Origin: Lepas anatifera
Lineage: Eukaryota; Arthropoda; Thecostraca; Lepadidae
Direction of reading: 5' to 3'
Assembly: GCA_034440635.1 (NCBI GenBank)
Contig: JAOTON010002087.1
Coordinates: 124,001 to 188,000, forward strand
Length of the DNA: 64,000 nucleotides
Positions 1-12,745 of this stretch are shown here, in pieces (within the stretch, counting starts at the first letter, position 1; the number at the start of each line of letters is the position of its first letter). The notes under the pieces were generated by a model. That model did not search any database, was not told the origin of the DNA, and was given only the letters and a program-made list of their open reading frames with translations. A program made the position numbers and the translations under genes.

Positions 1-1248
1 TGAATGGTTATTAAGACACAGGAGGGGGCCTTGTAAAAAGTCCTTAACTACTTAATAAGAGAGGTAGTATTGCATTGTGTGGGTTGCAATGTGTGCATTT
101 TTCTCCCTGGTATATGACAGATTGGTGCGATTTTTTGGAGGCTGGTGGTGCGATAATTTTAGATTGGTAGGGTGACTTGTCTGGCCTGCTGCCATCCTTT
201 GCAGAGTGGCTCGCCACTGTGCAAGAGAAAAATGGGGTATCTCCCATTGCCAATGCATTGGAGATACCCTTTTAGCACTGCAACACTGCTCTTATTAACA
301 CAAAATACTATGAATGCCCATGCCAACACATGCATCCATGGCAAAGCATGGCTGATGCATGCCTATGTGGCGGGACAGCACAATTCCAATACATAACAAA
401 TTCCGACAACTTCCAAGTACAACATCCAATTCAGCACTGCTCATTCAACATTTACGGACACTCAGTCCAAAAATGGATGTTTTGTTTTATATTTGAAGTT
501 GTATTGAATGTGCATTTTGCTTGGGTTTAAGGGCAGCACCCATTATAGCCATGGCTTGCCCATGTATGTATTGCATACATGAATAGAAGTGTAGTATAAG
601 TACAATACAGCTTGTACTATGACCAGATTTGCTGGGTGATATAAAACTAACAGATAATAATCAGGTAATTGAGGAAATATCAGTTAATCACATAGAAAGG
701 ACAGGTCAAAATAAATAAAGCACACATAAATAAATGGCAATAGGCTCACAGGGAAAGCTTAATATTCTGATACGAAAAATCATACATTTCTTCTGCTAAA
801 TCTCGATTGGGCCTGTAACTTCAGGTCCACAGAATGTAAAAATCACCATCCCATCCTACTGGCACATTAAATACGATTTCCAGGCTTCCAAAAGGCTAAA
901 AACTCCTCGCATAGTATCAAACTCGAACGCGCCACTTACGCACCCCCGAATTTAAACAGGTATTAGTGACAAACTATGATGCAAAATTGTCATTTTCTAT
1001 GCTGGACATATTCCTCAATCACTTCTCTATCCAGAAAACCATGTTACAATACCACCCCTACCCCGCATCTACTCACCACAGCCCATAACAAATCTCCATC
1101 TCACCTCCCCCATGCTATCTGGATGGGGAGTTTCGGTTTGTTTGGCTGACATTTCGTCATCACTCGACAATAACAAAAATGACCTTGAAAACAAGCGGTT
1201 GCCATGTTTTGGAGGCGGAGCGTTCTACCTTCTCTCTCTAGGGCCTTG
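1..1248 (+). mobile_element. Right-terminal part of a hAT-like element (copy A)
   Basis: This stretch aligns by eye almost base for base with 8626-9841, the right portion of the complete element at 2438-17538. It continues through the same terminal sequence, GGCGGAGCGTTCTACC followed by ...GGGCCTTG at 1248. The left end lies outside the window, so the expected 8-bp duplication (GTTGATGG at 1249-1256) cannot be checked. No coding sequence is recognisable; the short ORFs are not homologous to anything I know. The assignment rests on the shared terminus and on the demonstrated 8-bp duplication of the sister copy. Confidence 0.75.
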
Positions 1249-1300
1249 GTTGATGGTATTCGCCGCAGCACTTCGAAACTTATCAGAAATATAGGACTTT

Positions 1301-1700
1301 GAGGTACAGGCTGGGAAAAAGTGTTTATTAATGATTGATCAGATTAACTAGCTCAAAGAGATGTTTTGATTTTAGGGGTACGTACTGGGGTTGGGGTTTT
1401 TGAAATATGCAACTAATTATTGATAATACTTTTCTGCAGCTAGACGTATAACCATTCAACACTTAACGTTGGGCTAGAGGTACAGGCTGAGGAAAAGTAT
1501 TTACCAATGATTGTTCACATTAACTAGCTATAAAAGTTGCATTTGTTTAAGAGGTACATACTAAGGGCAAGGGTTGTTGAATAAGTATAATGTAAAATTT
1601 ATAGTGTGTTTTTTTTTTACAGCCACACGTATACTCTTTCGACGCTTAACGTTGGGCCAGAGGAGCAGGCTGTGAAAATGGGTTTATCAATTACAAAAAA
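1301..1700. repeat. Tandem repeat, about 2.3 units of 176-183 bp
   Basis: Units begin at about 1301, 1477 and 1660 with GAGGTACAGGCTG or a close variant. Two complete units end in CTTAACGTTGGGC. Conserved blocks include TTAACTAGCT and an A-CACGTATA-type block before the unit end. The third unit is truncated. No coding potential is seen. Confidence 0.75.
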
Positions 1701-2429
1701 AGTTGACCTTGACCACTAGGTACAATCTTAACTAAATAATTCGAGGGAGGCTTTTATTGTAAAAATATAGCATTATCTTAAAGTGGAAAGTATGCAGTCT
1801 TTACACCGATCTAGTAGCACGTCTACTAGTGCTTAATAGGTAGTTTTTGGTTAGCATTTTAGCTGCAGTCGACGGGAAAAATAGTGAATAAGAAGAACAG
1901 AAATATCCAAATAACCGATTAAGGTACTTCAGCGAGTTTTTCACTGTTAATCAAAAGCTAGTGTTTGGCTGAAATAATAGAAAAGACTGTCACAAATACT
2001 GTTCTAGGTTTGTCGTATTGTCGGCATTACTTTTAGGTTAGAGGTACCAATAGGGTTGTTGTCACGACATCCAATCTTATTTTTAACGATTCATTCTAAA
2101 AGGCATTTTTGTGTGAAGCTCAATTCGAGGTCTGGCTATACTAGGACTGAGAATTATTGATATTTACTCCACGATTCTGATGAAGGGCTGTGCCCGAATA
2201 TACAATCTTCAGTGTTTTTTACATTTCCGGATTCGAGGGGAGAGGCCAGGGAACATCTTAACAGTCCTATATTTCTCTTTCAAAAGCGTTTTGGAAATAT
2301 ATTTTTATAGAATAATTTTTGATGTTATAGGTTTAAGCTACTGAACTGCTTTAAAAGAATTGTTTGACATTTTTTCATATATAAATTGATAGCTATAGCC
2401 GGGCTACGTCACTTTATTGTTACCATAAG
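1701..2429. other. Intergenic stretch with no recognised feature
   Basis: AT-rich single-copy-looking DNA between the tandem repeat and the left duplication of the second hAT-like element. No open frame of note, no tRNA-like fold and no transposon terminus was recognised. Confidence 0.5.
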
Positions 2430-2437
2430 GACTCGGT

Positions 2438-5114
2438 CAGGGGGGTGCGCTCCGGCCCTTCAGCATTGGCGGAAAGTGGCAACCGTTTGGCGACCCCTGA
2501 CGGCTGCGATGACGTCAGGTCAACCATGCAACAGCACGGCTCCATGATAAGTGGGCGGGAATTGTGACTCGGGTGGGATTTTTGTGTGTTCTCTTGCACT
2601 ATCCGTGGGAGTAGGGCCATGAAATTTAGTTTTTCTGGTAGAGAAATGACTGGAAAATTATTTCAGTCACAAAGATTTGGGATTTTTGATGTAGCTTTAT
2701 AGTAATTCTGTGTTGAATGGAGCGTTACTAATCTGGCGCAGGAATATTTATTACCTCAAATACAGGAGTGCACCTAAGGTAATAGAGCAAATAGCACCTA
2801 TTTATGTACTATTAGGTTCTACACCTTAGGTAATAGAGTAAATTGCACCTACTTATTTCTGTGTCTGGCTTAGCAATGCTTCTTATTGTCTGGCATGCTG
2901 TTTTTTTGCTTCTTGCAGAATTATAGTGTTTTATGCAGTCCCTATTGTTCCTTTTTGTGGTCCTTTAAAACCATTTGTATGATTTGTCCTACATTTGTAA
3001 TAGACTTTCATTTGCTGCTTGATGGACCAACCCAGATAGAGCTGAGAATCAGGATGCAACAACTGTGGTTATCCCAACACTGGCTTGGATATGGATAGAT
3101 TGGATGGATATGGATAGAGCTCGGACATTAACGTTTAGAATAGTCTTTTATCTCGGTTTTGGGCTACATATCTAGTGCCCCATTGATATCTCCTTTTGCT
3201 CCCTTCATTCAAATGTACAATTTTTCTAAAAAAAATAGTTGTTATTCTTTGTACAAGCTTGTTTCTTTCATGTATTTAATAATAGTTTTGTTTCCTGAAT
3301 GTTGTGTACTGAATAGTTTTTGTTAAGGTTTAGTATAATTTTTATTAACAAAGCAAGCTTTACTCTCAACGGACTACTCTTATTTCTCTTTGCAGTGTAA
3401 GGAAAATATTAAACGTCCACTGCCATGTGCTGCCAGACCTGACTCGATATGGATAGATGCAATCAGATTGAAACTTTGGTTTCCATTGCCTAAAGCTTTA
3501 TCCATATTGTAAATGCATCCAGATCAATCATGCAATCCTGGTCAGCATTGTGCATGGAAGCAGGGTCTTTGTTAATCTGTGCAACTGGGCAGGGAGCATC
3601 AACTGGGTTCAACTATGACGTCCTTGGGGAGCAGACACTCTATGGGTGTGCCCTAATTTTATTGTTCTAAATACTGACTATTTGCACCAATTGTGAATGT
3701 TAGCAGACTACCAATAAGGTTGTTGCAGGATATGAAGTGGTCTTTTTAACACATTCGGATACTCCTGTTGTAAATTTATGAACTCTTAAATATGGTATTA
3801 AAGACATTTTGCTAACAATTATTCCAAAACTTTGTATGGTAGTTTGAATGATTTGCACAGGTAAGGGCTTGACTCTCATTTCATTTCAATTTTTCCACCC
3901 ACTGATTATATTTTCCCTGGTGGCTTTTATAGCTAGCACCCCAGTGGAAAACCAGTTGTGGGGCACTGCAAAGAATATTCAGTGATGGCTAAATCCTCTA
4001 AATATGAGAGTGAAGAAAGAACATTTTAAAAATTTGGTTAAGCTCTCTTTGCCATTTTCCTAAACAAATAATGATGCAGAAAATTGTCCTGGTGATAAAA
4101 CAGTTGGCAGAAAAATAGTCTGCAAAACCAAAGCTCACATTTCCGTCAGCTGTCCTGAAAGAATTTTCAGGGATAGCTATGGCACTCTGGTGCTAGGTGT
4201 GGCCCCATGGGTGATCAGGGTGGACACTGATGTGAATTGTAGGTGGTATTATGCCTAAATTATGTTTATATTGTCCGTCAATCATTTTTTAGAATTTTGA
4301 AAAAGTAGTGATTACCTTTAAGGACCTTGTAGTTTTTGAAAATACAATTCACAAATAAATTCCAGGTACTTCCAGCCTGTGTGGCACAATATATTAGCTT
4401 AATCATTTCTGGAGTACTTTCCAATTTCAGTAATACTGCTACTATTTGCAAATTAAAATTTCCAAACTATATAGAAGGCTTCAAACTCTAACCAAAGAAG
4501 GCTTCAGCTGAATGAAATTTTTATCATTATGCCATCGATATTTTAACTGAAAATAATAAAAATGCTTTAATAAGTTTTTTTCATGAGGTGGGTGGTCCCA
4601 GTTTGGGCACTTAACTATTGAAAAGCTATAAGTAGTTCTAGCTCCATCTCGTTGATTTTTATTTTGGTGTTCATGATTGTCTGAAGAGCCTTTGCAGTGG
4701 ATTTCATTAGATACGTTTGTGTTGTTTGTGCTTTGTTCTGCTCCATTTTGAAATTCTCTGTTGAACTCGCTCACAAGAAGTCATTGTAAGCCAATAAGTT
4801 CAAGAACATGAGTGACCGATCTGCCATTTAGTCTTTTCATTGTATTTCTTATCTGACATTCACTGAAGGTACTACTTGGAACAGCTCGCTGAAATTGTGC
4901 TCAGACAATTGAACAACACATATTATTTGAGTCATATTTTCATAACTGTCCATGTTAATAAATATATATGCAAAATTCCAGCATCCAACAACAATAATTC
5001 CAAAATGCAAACCATTTTCAAAATGCACTCCTTACCATTCAGAAGAATTCAAATGGTAGGATTACGAGGCAGCTCAAAGTCATCACCACTGCTCCAGTCT
5101 TCTTCTTACTGACG
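2438..5114. other. Left interior of the hAT-like element, no gene seen
   Basis: The first about 100 bases carry the family end, including TGGCAACCG and GATGACGTCAG, which are also in the 392-bp MITE. The rest is AT-rich with only short ORFs. A 97-residue minus-strand ORF at 4481-4774 is not recognisable and has no transposase motif. Confidence 0.5.
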
Positions 5115-6100
5115 CTACTCTCCTCTTTCTCTCACCAGATGCGAGGCTGCAGGGTACGATATCGGGGTACCTACGGGTCCTGGGCCGGCACAGAGCTCGG
5201 TAATAATTATCTCTGCTCTCAGCTTTGTCCGCACTCTGGGCATAAGCAGCAGATTGCTAAGAAAATGGAAGCTCTCCACCTTCGAACTAGAGATCTTCTG
5301 AGTGGCTAGTGACAAGATTACGGACGGACAGCTGTGCTCTCGCTACCGTGCCAAGATATTCTACTTGTTCTCGGCCGTGGCAAACTATGAAACGGACTGC
5401 ATCGCCATCTTCTTAGACGCTAAGTCAGCCACCGCAGCGTCGTGCTGCGCTGTTTAATGGTGATAGTAGTCCAGTGCTGCTTGTTTATGTAAAGAACTTT
5501 CTCTCCCTGCAATATTGTGGGTAATGCGTGAGCCGACTCCTTGGATGGGGAATCCGCTGCTTTCCCGCTGTGCCATCCTGGTCGATGCCCACACTTTCGT
5601 CCGAATCGCAACACAGATAAGCTGAGGTGAGGAGTGCGTAGTGCCTGGTTGGTGTCGTTATCGTCGGTTCGACGCCGTTCGCCTTTACCCTCAGTGTATG
5701 GACGCAAACTGAGCATGGTGGTGATGCCTGCTCTGTCGCGAGTAAACTTCTCGTTCGTTGGGGAAGAAGAGGCGTGAGTTGTGACAAGACAATTGCCGGC
5801 ACCTTCATCGACTACTGATGGCAACGCATCTCCTCAATTCTCTGAGCATCCAACAGTCTACGGTAAATAATTTCGCCGTGCTGCAGTAACCTCCCTTCTC
5901 ATCCGACATGGCTTTGTGTTATTTTCTCTCCCTCACGGTCAAACGTGGACGAAACTACAATGACCGTGAAGGCGAAGTGTCCGCAAAAATTCATGGTGTG
6001 CAAAGACACTTACGAAAATGTCAAGGAAAGTGCGCTGAACTCATGAGGGTGATGCAAAGTGATACTCTTCAGTTTGTACATGGAACATGACGCTGTGACG
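5115..6100. other. GC/CpG-richer block inside the hAT-like element
   Basis: Base composition changes to GC- and CpG-richer DNA, most clearly about 5150-5900, compared with AT-rich DNA on both sides. A 134-residue minus-strand ORF (5420-5824) and an overlapping 107-residue ORF (5485-5808) lie here. Neither matches a family I know and neither has a credible domain. This could be a promoter/first-exon remnant, a captured fragment or a decayed element. Confidence 0.35.
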
Positions 6101-8340
6101 CTAATTGTTCAGCTTATCTGATACACCTTTTAAGAGTCATTGTTACCTGCATCAAATTTTATCGTAGAAGTGTCCTTTTTCCTGTGATATTTATTAAAGA
6201 AATAATTGGGCGCGTAAAATACTAGTTCCTGCATAATATCGCAGAGGTGTGGATTAGTATGTCCTTGGGACAGCTCAAGTGAAACCTGCAAGCGGTGTTA
6301 AAAATGTCCCTTAAGTGTTTTCATTTTCTAATGTCTCGAACTTGGTTCGAGGCAGTCCAATAGATTCGTGGGCCACAGGCCTCATTATATATAGATCACA
6401 TGCTTCATTCTATACTTTCTCTTTTAATATCGGGATACTAATATGTTTCCAAATTTGGGCACATCAATCTTCGTAAAAAAACTTTCCACTGCTGTAGTGA
6501 TATACCTTCAGAAATAGCTAGTCATGTCGTATCCATTACCGACGAATATTCACCGTACGCACTTATTGAATATATATCACTTGTTAAGTTAACAAATGGC
6601 TATTTTATGTGAGTTTCTTCCCGCTGTAGCAGTATTGAACGGAAACCACGAAACGAAGTGGCGGCATACCGTCTCCGGCCAATGACGCTACCTTTGACGA
6701 GACCGTTGATGCAGTGGACGTCAGCGCCGAATGGAGGCATAGGGGACAACGATGCACTGCGTCTCTTTTATATATCTGAAAACGCTAGCTTGGATGAAAA
6801 GACCGGACGAAAAATTGTAATAAGAGCTTAATATATTTATTTCAACCAACAACTCATGCTTGAACAATAAACGGGAAATGTACCATGGGACATGTTGCTC
6901 TTAGTTCACAGCCTAAATTCTACAGACGACAATAGTGGGCTGAATGTGCTCTCTTCTTCAGTTACTAAAACTTTCTTGCAGGCTTTGTTTGCCAACTCAA
7001 ATGGCAGTTACGCATCGCCTCCTGAGCATGCCAGCGGCGAAGACTTCCTGAAAGAGCAAGTAAAATTGCATTAAATTCCAAAATCGTAACAATTACGTTG
7101 CTTGGATATGGAAAATTGCATTAAATTATCGAGAGAGGAACAAACGAGAAAACTGCTGCAGTCACATTAGACAAGACTATTTGCAGACCCCTGCAGACAA
7201 AATTATCAACCATCTAAGATATTACCATTTTCATTCATACCATCTAAGCAAAGGCAGAAAGAGGATGGTTGAGTGAGGCTGTGGGTTGAATCAAGATTGA
7301 ATCGTGCCACCAGCCATAGGCATTTTTCAGCGAATTCATATAAAGTTAAAGGAATTTAATGATGATTTCTGCTAATACCTGCTTGATATTTGAGTAATTG
7401 ATCAAAGAGCTGGCAGAGCTGGATCCAGGTTGTCCATTGGGGAGGGGGGGCGCCATCCGGACCAGGGGCAAAAGTTTTAACCGGAAAAGCAATCGGGTGG
7501 GCGCCAACCTATCAGTGGGTACCCGATTTTCGCATCGAAGGAACGATATTTCAAAGGGGCACCATCAACCTTTCAGGTGGAAGGGGGCATCTACCTTTTT
7601 AGGGGTGACGAGGGTCGATCGGTATGACACCTGCCCCCCCCATCCCCTGCATCTAAATATGAGAGCTGGCCAATAATTTTCAACGAGAAGCAAATACCAG
7701 AACAGAATCCCACCTTTTGGGGAGGCTACACGAACCTCCGCACATATTTAAATTCTCGATGGATCTAGCAGCAAATAAGGAGGTAGAAACACAAGAGGAA
7801 AACCTATGTGAATGTTTTTCATGACATGGCTGGACAAACTCATTATATATTACACAGAAATCATGCAAAACAACCATGGTCTGTGCTCCTATCTTTTACA
7901 CAGGAAATTAACTCTATTCACTGTTCTTATTTTTTTAACTTCCATGCCACCATTGTAGTTTTAGTTCATATTTCAGCTTCCCTGGAGTCTATAAGTGAGC
8001 AAAATGACAAAATGTACATAAAACAAGAAAAAGCTAATCAACCAACAAACAACCTGAAGTTTTGTTCTAAAGAAAGCAGATTTAAGAGTTTAAAGGCAAA
8101 AGGCAGTAACATGCTTCAACATTATCCAAGGTACAAGCCTCACTCAGTTTGGAATACTTCAAAGAATGCAGGATTAGCTTCATTACTGTTGACCCAGGTT
8201 CAAATACCAAGTGATAACAGTAAGGATTTCCTTATCCTTTTGAAAGTTGGCAGCACCATTACTTCAGCGGTTGGTTTGTTGCAAAGCACTAAAGCTTATT
8301 CTTAAACAGGCTTTTGAGTATGCTGAGGCTGAAATTTAAA
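6101..8340. other. hAT-like element interior, no recognised gene
   Basis: Mostly AT-rich DNA. A G-rich, internally repetitive-looking patch at about 7435-7655 has several GGGGG and CCCCCC runs. The longest ORF (7808-8305, plus, 165 residues) is Ser/Lys/Asn/Gln-rich and matches no family I know. No RNA gene seen. Confidence 0.4.
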
Positions 8341-9841
8341 ATTACCAGCAGCATTTCCTCCTCACCATACACAAAGTAACATCATGACAAAGAAGGAGGG
8401 AATTTGCATTTGACCATTGTAATTGAAAAAGTGGGTGACTTTCTGGAGAACCTATTTCAGCACGTGACCTCTCCACCCAGTGTGCAAAGTATGGCATTTT
8501 CAATGACATCTTGTCAGTGCGAATTCCCTTGAAGACAGGAGCTAGTAATGTGAATTTTATCAACCTGGTGTGAATTTGCAAGACTGGTGCGAGGAAGTTG
8601 ACACTTAAACCAAACAAACAATGGCTGAATGGTTATTAAAACATAGAAGGTGGCCTTGTAAAAAGTCCTTAACCAACTAACTAATAAGAGAGGTAGTATT
8701 GCATTGTGTGGGTAGCAATGTGTGCATTTTTCTCCCTGGTATATGAAAGATTGGTGAAATTTTTTGGAGGCTGGTGGTGCAAGAATTTTACATTGCTAGG
8801 GCGACTCAACTAGCCTGCTGCCATACTTTGCAGAGTTGCTCTCCACTGTGCAAGAGAAAATGGGGTATCTCCCATTACCAATGCATTGGAGATACCATTT
8901 TAGCACTGCAACACTGCTCCTATTAACAAAAAATACTATGAATGCCCTTGTCAACACATGCATCCATGGCAAAGCATGACTGATGCATGCCTATGTGGCG
9001 GGACAGCACAATTCCAATACATAACAAATTCCGGCAACTTCCAAGTACAACATTCAATTCAGCACTGTTCATTCAACATTTAAGAACACTCAGTCCAAAA
9101 ATGGATGTTTTGTTTTATATTTGAAGTTGTATTGAATATGCATTTTGCTTGGGTATAATTGGCAGCACCCATTATAGTCATGGCTTGCCCATGTATGTAG
9201 GTATTGCATACATAAATAGTAGTGTAGTATAAGTATAATACAGCTTGTAATATGACCAGATTTGCTGGATGATATGAAACTAACTGATAATAATCATGCA
9301 ATTGAGGAAATGTAGGTTAATCACATGGAAAGGACAGGTCAAAATAAATAAACCACACATAAATAAATGGCAATAGACTCACATGGAAAACTTAGTATTC
9401 TGATATGAAAAATCATACATTTCTTCTGCAAAATCTCGATTGGGCCTGTCACTTCAGGTCCACAGAATGTGACAATCACCATCCCATCCTACTGGCACAT
9501 TAAATACGATTTCCAGGCTTCCAAAAGGCTAAAAACTCTTCGCATAGTATCAAACTCGAACGCGCCACTTACGCATCCCCGAATTTAAGCACGTATTAGT
9601 GACAAACTATGATGCAAAATTGTCATTTTCTATGCTGGACATATTCCTCGATCATTTCTCTATTCAGAAAATTATATTACAATACCACCCTACCCCAATT
9701 CTACTCACCACACCCCATAACAAATCTCCATCTCACCTCCCCCATGCTATCTGGACGGGGAGTTTCGGTTTGTTTGGTTGATATTTCGTCATCACTCGAC
9801 AATAACAAAAATGACCTTGAAAACAAGCGGTTGCCATGTTT
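8341..9841 (+). repeat. Right interior of the hAT-like element; repeat of copy A
   Basis: 8626-9841 is a direct repeat of 1-1207, with high identity apart from small indels. The upstream part, 8341-8640, and the start of this block are also related to 39210-39770 and its mirror 46610-47130, sharing the GTGCGAATTTG and ACTGGTGC blocks and a TGGTTATTAAAACA block. The repeat breaks abruptly after ATGTTT at 9841, where the LINE begins, and resumes at 17494. Confidence 0.75.
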
Positions 9842-10933
9842 ATATCCATACAGTATATTTAAAAAAAACATACAGTACACGCGGCACACACAAAAATGAA
9901 GCCCGTCAACGGTCCACCCATATCCGCCCCCCGGCGCGGGGCCCCTACATAACGCCGGGGGAGGGGAACAAGACATGATGACCCGCAGTACGCAGATAAA
10001 ACATGATACAACATAAGACAATTGAGACCGAGCAGACCAAGAGCCACAGACCACGTCCTCAGCAACTCCATCTCTGGGGTCCATACCATCGCGTCAGCCG
10101 AACGCGCTCACACCGCGCCCAACATACGCCCGCCACGCACCGCCCGCCACGCAGCGACCCCAACGCCCGCAACGCGCAGCCCGCACGCCCGCACGCACGC
10201 CCGCCAGCGCCGACTCGAGCAGAACGACAGGCCAGCCTATCGACACGAGAGGCGGTAGCACACGCCAGACACCCACGCACCACCCGGCGGCCACCAGAGC
10301 GCACCGGCCGACGCCACACACGGACAGCAGCGCGACGCACCCACGCAGCGCAACGCGCCACCGCAGTCAGACCCAGACGGGGGAGCGGCAGGCCCTACGC
10401 CGACGCCGCCGCAGCGCACCCCGCGGCCACACGCAGCACCTCCCCAAGAGGCATCAGCAGACCCCGCCGCGGACGCAAAAAAACTGCCGCCAGCGGGCAG
10501 CCCGTGACCACGCAACAGCATCGAGGCACGGCGGCCAGCAGGCGCGCGCAGGGCACCAGCGCCACCACTGGGCGCGCCACCGCAGATCATCCTGAGGGCA
10601 AAAGATAGTTAATTGGAGAGGAGCTGGATCGGCAGATTGTAATAGATAGCGCTGTACGAGATTGGTGTGAGCAAGGCGAGAGTCATGCACAGCGCGGTTC
10701 GACAGATGATTTGGATAGTGGGGGTAGAGAGGGTGCCAGAGGCGGGCCTGTATTGAACGCCCCGCATCCACCCGAATCTGAGAGCTCCGCAGCCAGTTAT
10801 CATGAATAGTTTGCTTAAGTCAGAAAAAAGACGCTTTAAGAGTTTAAAGAAAAGGAAGAAGAGAAAAACCAAAATACTGAGCTGATGAGTCAAATCTACC
10901 ATCGAAGCAAGAATCGATGTTTAAGGATAATAT
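9842..10933 (-). other. LINE 3' region, GC-rich, non-coding
   Basis: This lies downstream of the ORF2 stop on the minus strand. About 9910-10600 is very GC-rich and simple in composition, so long ORFs open in several frames on both strands (for example 10003-10608 plus). Such overlapping open frames reflect composition, not coding. I take it as the 3' untranslated region because it lies between the RT stop and the insertion junction. Confidence 0.5.
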
Positions 10934-12745
10934 TTAGTATTGGTCGATAAATATTTTCTTAATTACTTTTTTAAAGAAGGACTTGCTTCGTGGGACATCG
11001 TCCAAGTTTCTTATTTGCGATGCAATTACTTTGTTCCAAGTTCTCGGGGCAACGATGAATAATGAAAACTTCCGATAAACAGTAGGGACGAATGGAACAG
11101 AGAAATGCTCAACACGTCTGACGTTTCTTTCGTGTCTTACATTAAGGACCTGATCGTGGCGTTCAAATTTACAGGCAAATGAGGCTGGGAGGAGACCCGA
11201 AAGATGATTATGTAATACCTTTATATTTGTATACTCAACTAGGTCGTGAAGTTTAAGGATGTTGTACTTTTTGAAGATGGGGCTTGTGTGAGATAGTCTT
11301 TCGGCGTGATCAATGATGCGCACAATTCGCTTTTGAAGAAGGAAAAGTTTATTTAATCTATAGCCAAACGTATTTCCCCAAGTTTCAAGACAGTAAGTTA
11401 AGCACGGTAGGATAAGAGCATTGTAGAGGAGACGAAGATAATGAGAGGGCAGAATATGTCGAGCTCGGCCGATCAGGCCAACGCTCCGAGACATAGTGTT
11501 CTCAACGTTTCTAATATGGTTGGTCCACCTCAGATCCTCATCAATTACTACTCCTAAGTATTTGGTAGAAAATTTACGGACAAGGGGAACGTTATCGAGA
11601 GAAATTGACATATTTTGACTGGTAGTCGGAAAAATTTGAAAAACAGATTTTTGAGCGTTAAGGGTTAGCCGGTTGCAGTGGAGCCACGATGATATGTGGG
11701 GGAGACAGCTATTGATATCCCTTTCTAATTCAAAAGTGTTTTTGGCGGTAAACAGGAGAGCAGTGTCATCAGCAAAGAGAAAATAAGTAGGGAGTGGGGA
11801 ACACCTATGAATATCATTTATGTAAATTAGAAATAACAGGGGACCAAGAACACTGCCCTGAGGTACACCGAGTGATAATGGTTGGGAAATCTTGGATTTG
11901 GTACAATTATATTTTACATATTGGGTTCGACCATGTAGATATGATTCAAAAAATTTTACAGCAAGTTCATCGAAACCGTAGGAGCGAAGCTTTGCGAGAA
12001 GAATATCGTGATTCACTGTGTCGAATGCCTTGCTGAAATCAAGAAAAATAGAGGCACAAACTTTTTTGACACAAGGGCTTTTGTGATTGATTCGTAAAGT
12101 AGAGAAACCGGCATGTACGTACTGTGATGTTTACGGAATCCAAACTGGTTAGAGAATATTATATTTTCTTCACAAAGATGTTGAAAGACTTGCTCATAAA
12201 CTATCTTTTCAAATACTTTAGACAATACTGGAAGGATTGATATGGGTCGGTAATTATTGAACAAAGATGGGTCACCAGATTTGAAGATTGGCACTACCAC
12301 CGCCGTTTTGAATTGGTCTGGGAATATACCATGAGCGAGGCATAAGTTAAATAAGTGGGTAAGCTGGCTGTGTATGGTGGGACAGAGCTGTTTCAAAATT
12401 TTGGAACTAACAAAATCAGAGCCAGCACTAGTATTTCCCAAAGACATAATAACTCGTCGGGTGGTTTGATTGGAAATTTGTTGGAACTCGAAAGACGACA
12501 GATGTTGATTATCAAGATAATCAAGAGGATCTGAGGTGGAGCGGGGGAGTTTTGAGTCAAGAGATGTAGCTATAGTTGCAAAAAAATTATTGAAGCTGTT
12601 GGCAATCAAGACCGGATCAGTGACGGGCTTGCCGCCAGAGATGAATTTTTCAGGAAGGTCACGTTTGATCTTGTTTTTCCGACAGATGGTTAGAAGGGTG
12701 TCCCAGAGTTTTTTTGTGTTACTCTTGTTTTCATCAAGCTTACGT
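10934..12745 (-). pseudogene. LINE ORF2, reverse transcriptase part, frameshifted
   Basis: Two minus-strand frames together cover a non-LTR reverse transcriptase. The upstream frame (12609-12013, open back to about 12745) has NNYRPISILPVLSKVFEKI and QFGFRKHHST. The downstream frame (12016-10934) has GVPQGSVLGPLLFLIYINDI and the catalytic FADDTALL. Homology passes from one frame to the other near 12060, beside a T6 run on the plus strand, so there is a one-base shift just before the conserved KAFDTVNHDIL-type motif. The enzyme would make cDNA by target-primed reverse transcription. No RNase H domain is seen in this element. As it stands the protein cannot be made intact; a homopolymer assembly error at this shift is possible. 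Confidence 0.85.

Noticed and set aside
7808..8305. 165-codon plus-strand ORF
   Set aside because: Single ORF in a non-coding repeat family with no recognisable domain.
10003..10608. 201-codon Arg/Ala/Pro-rich ORF and several overlapping minus ORFs
   Set aside because: Caused by very high GC with few stops. No domain, and it lies in the 3' region of the LINE.
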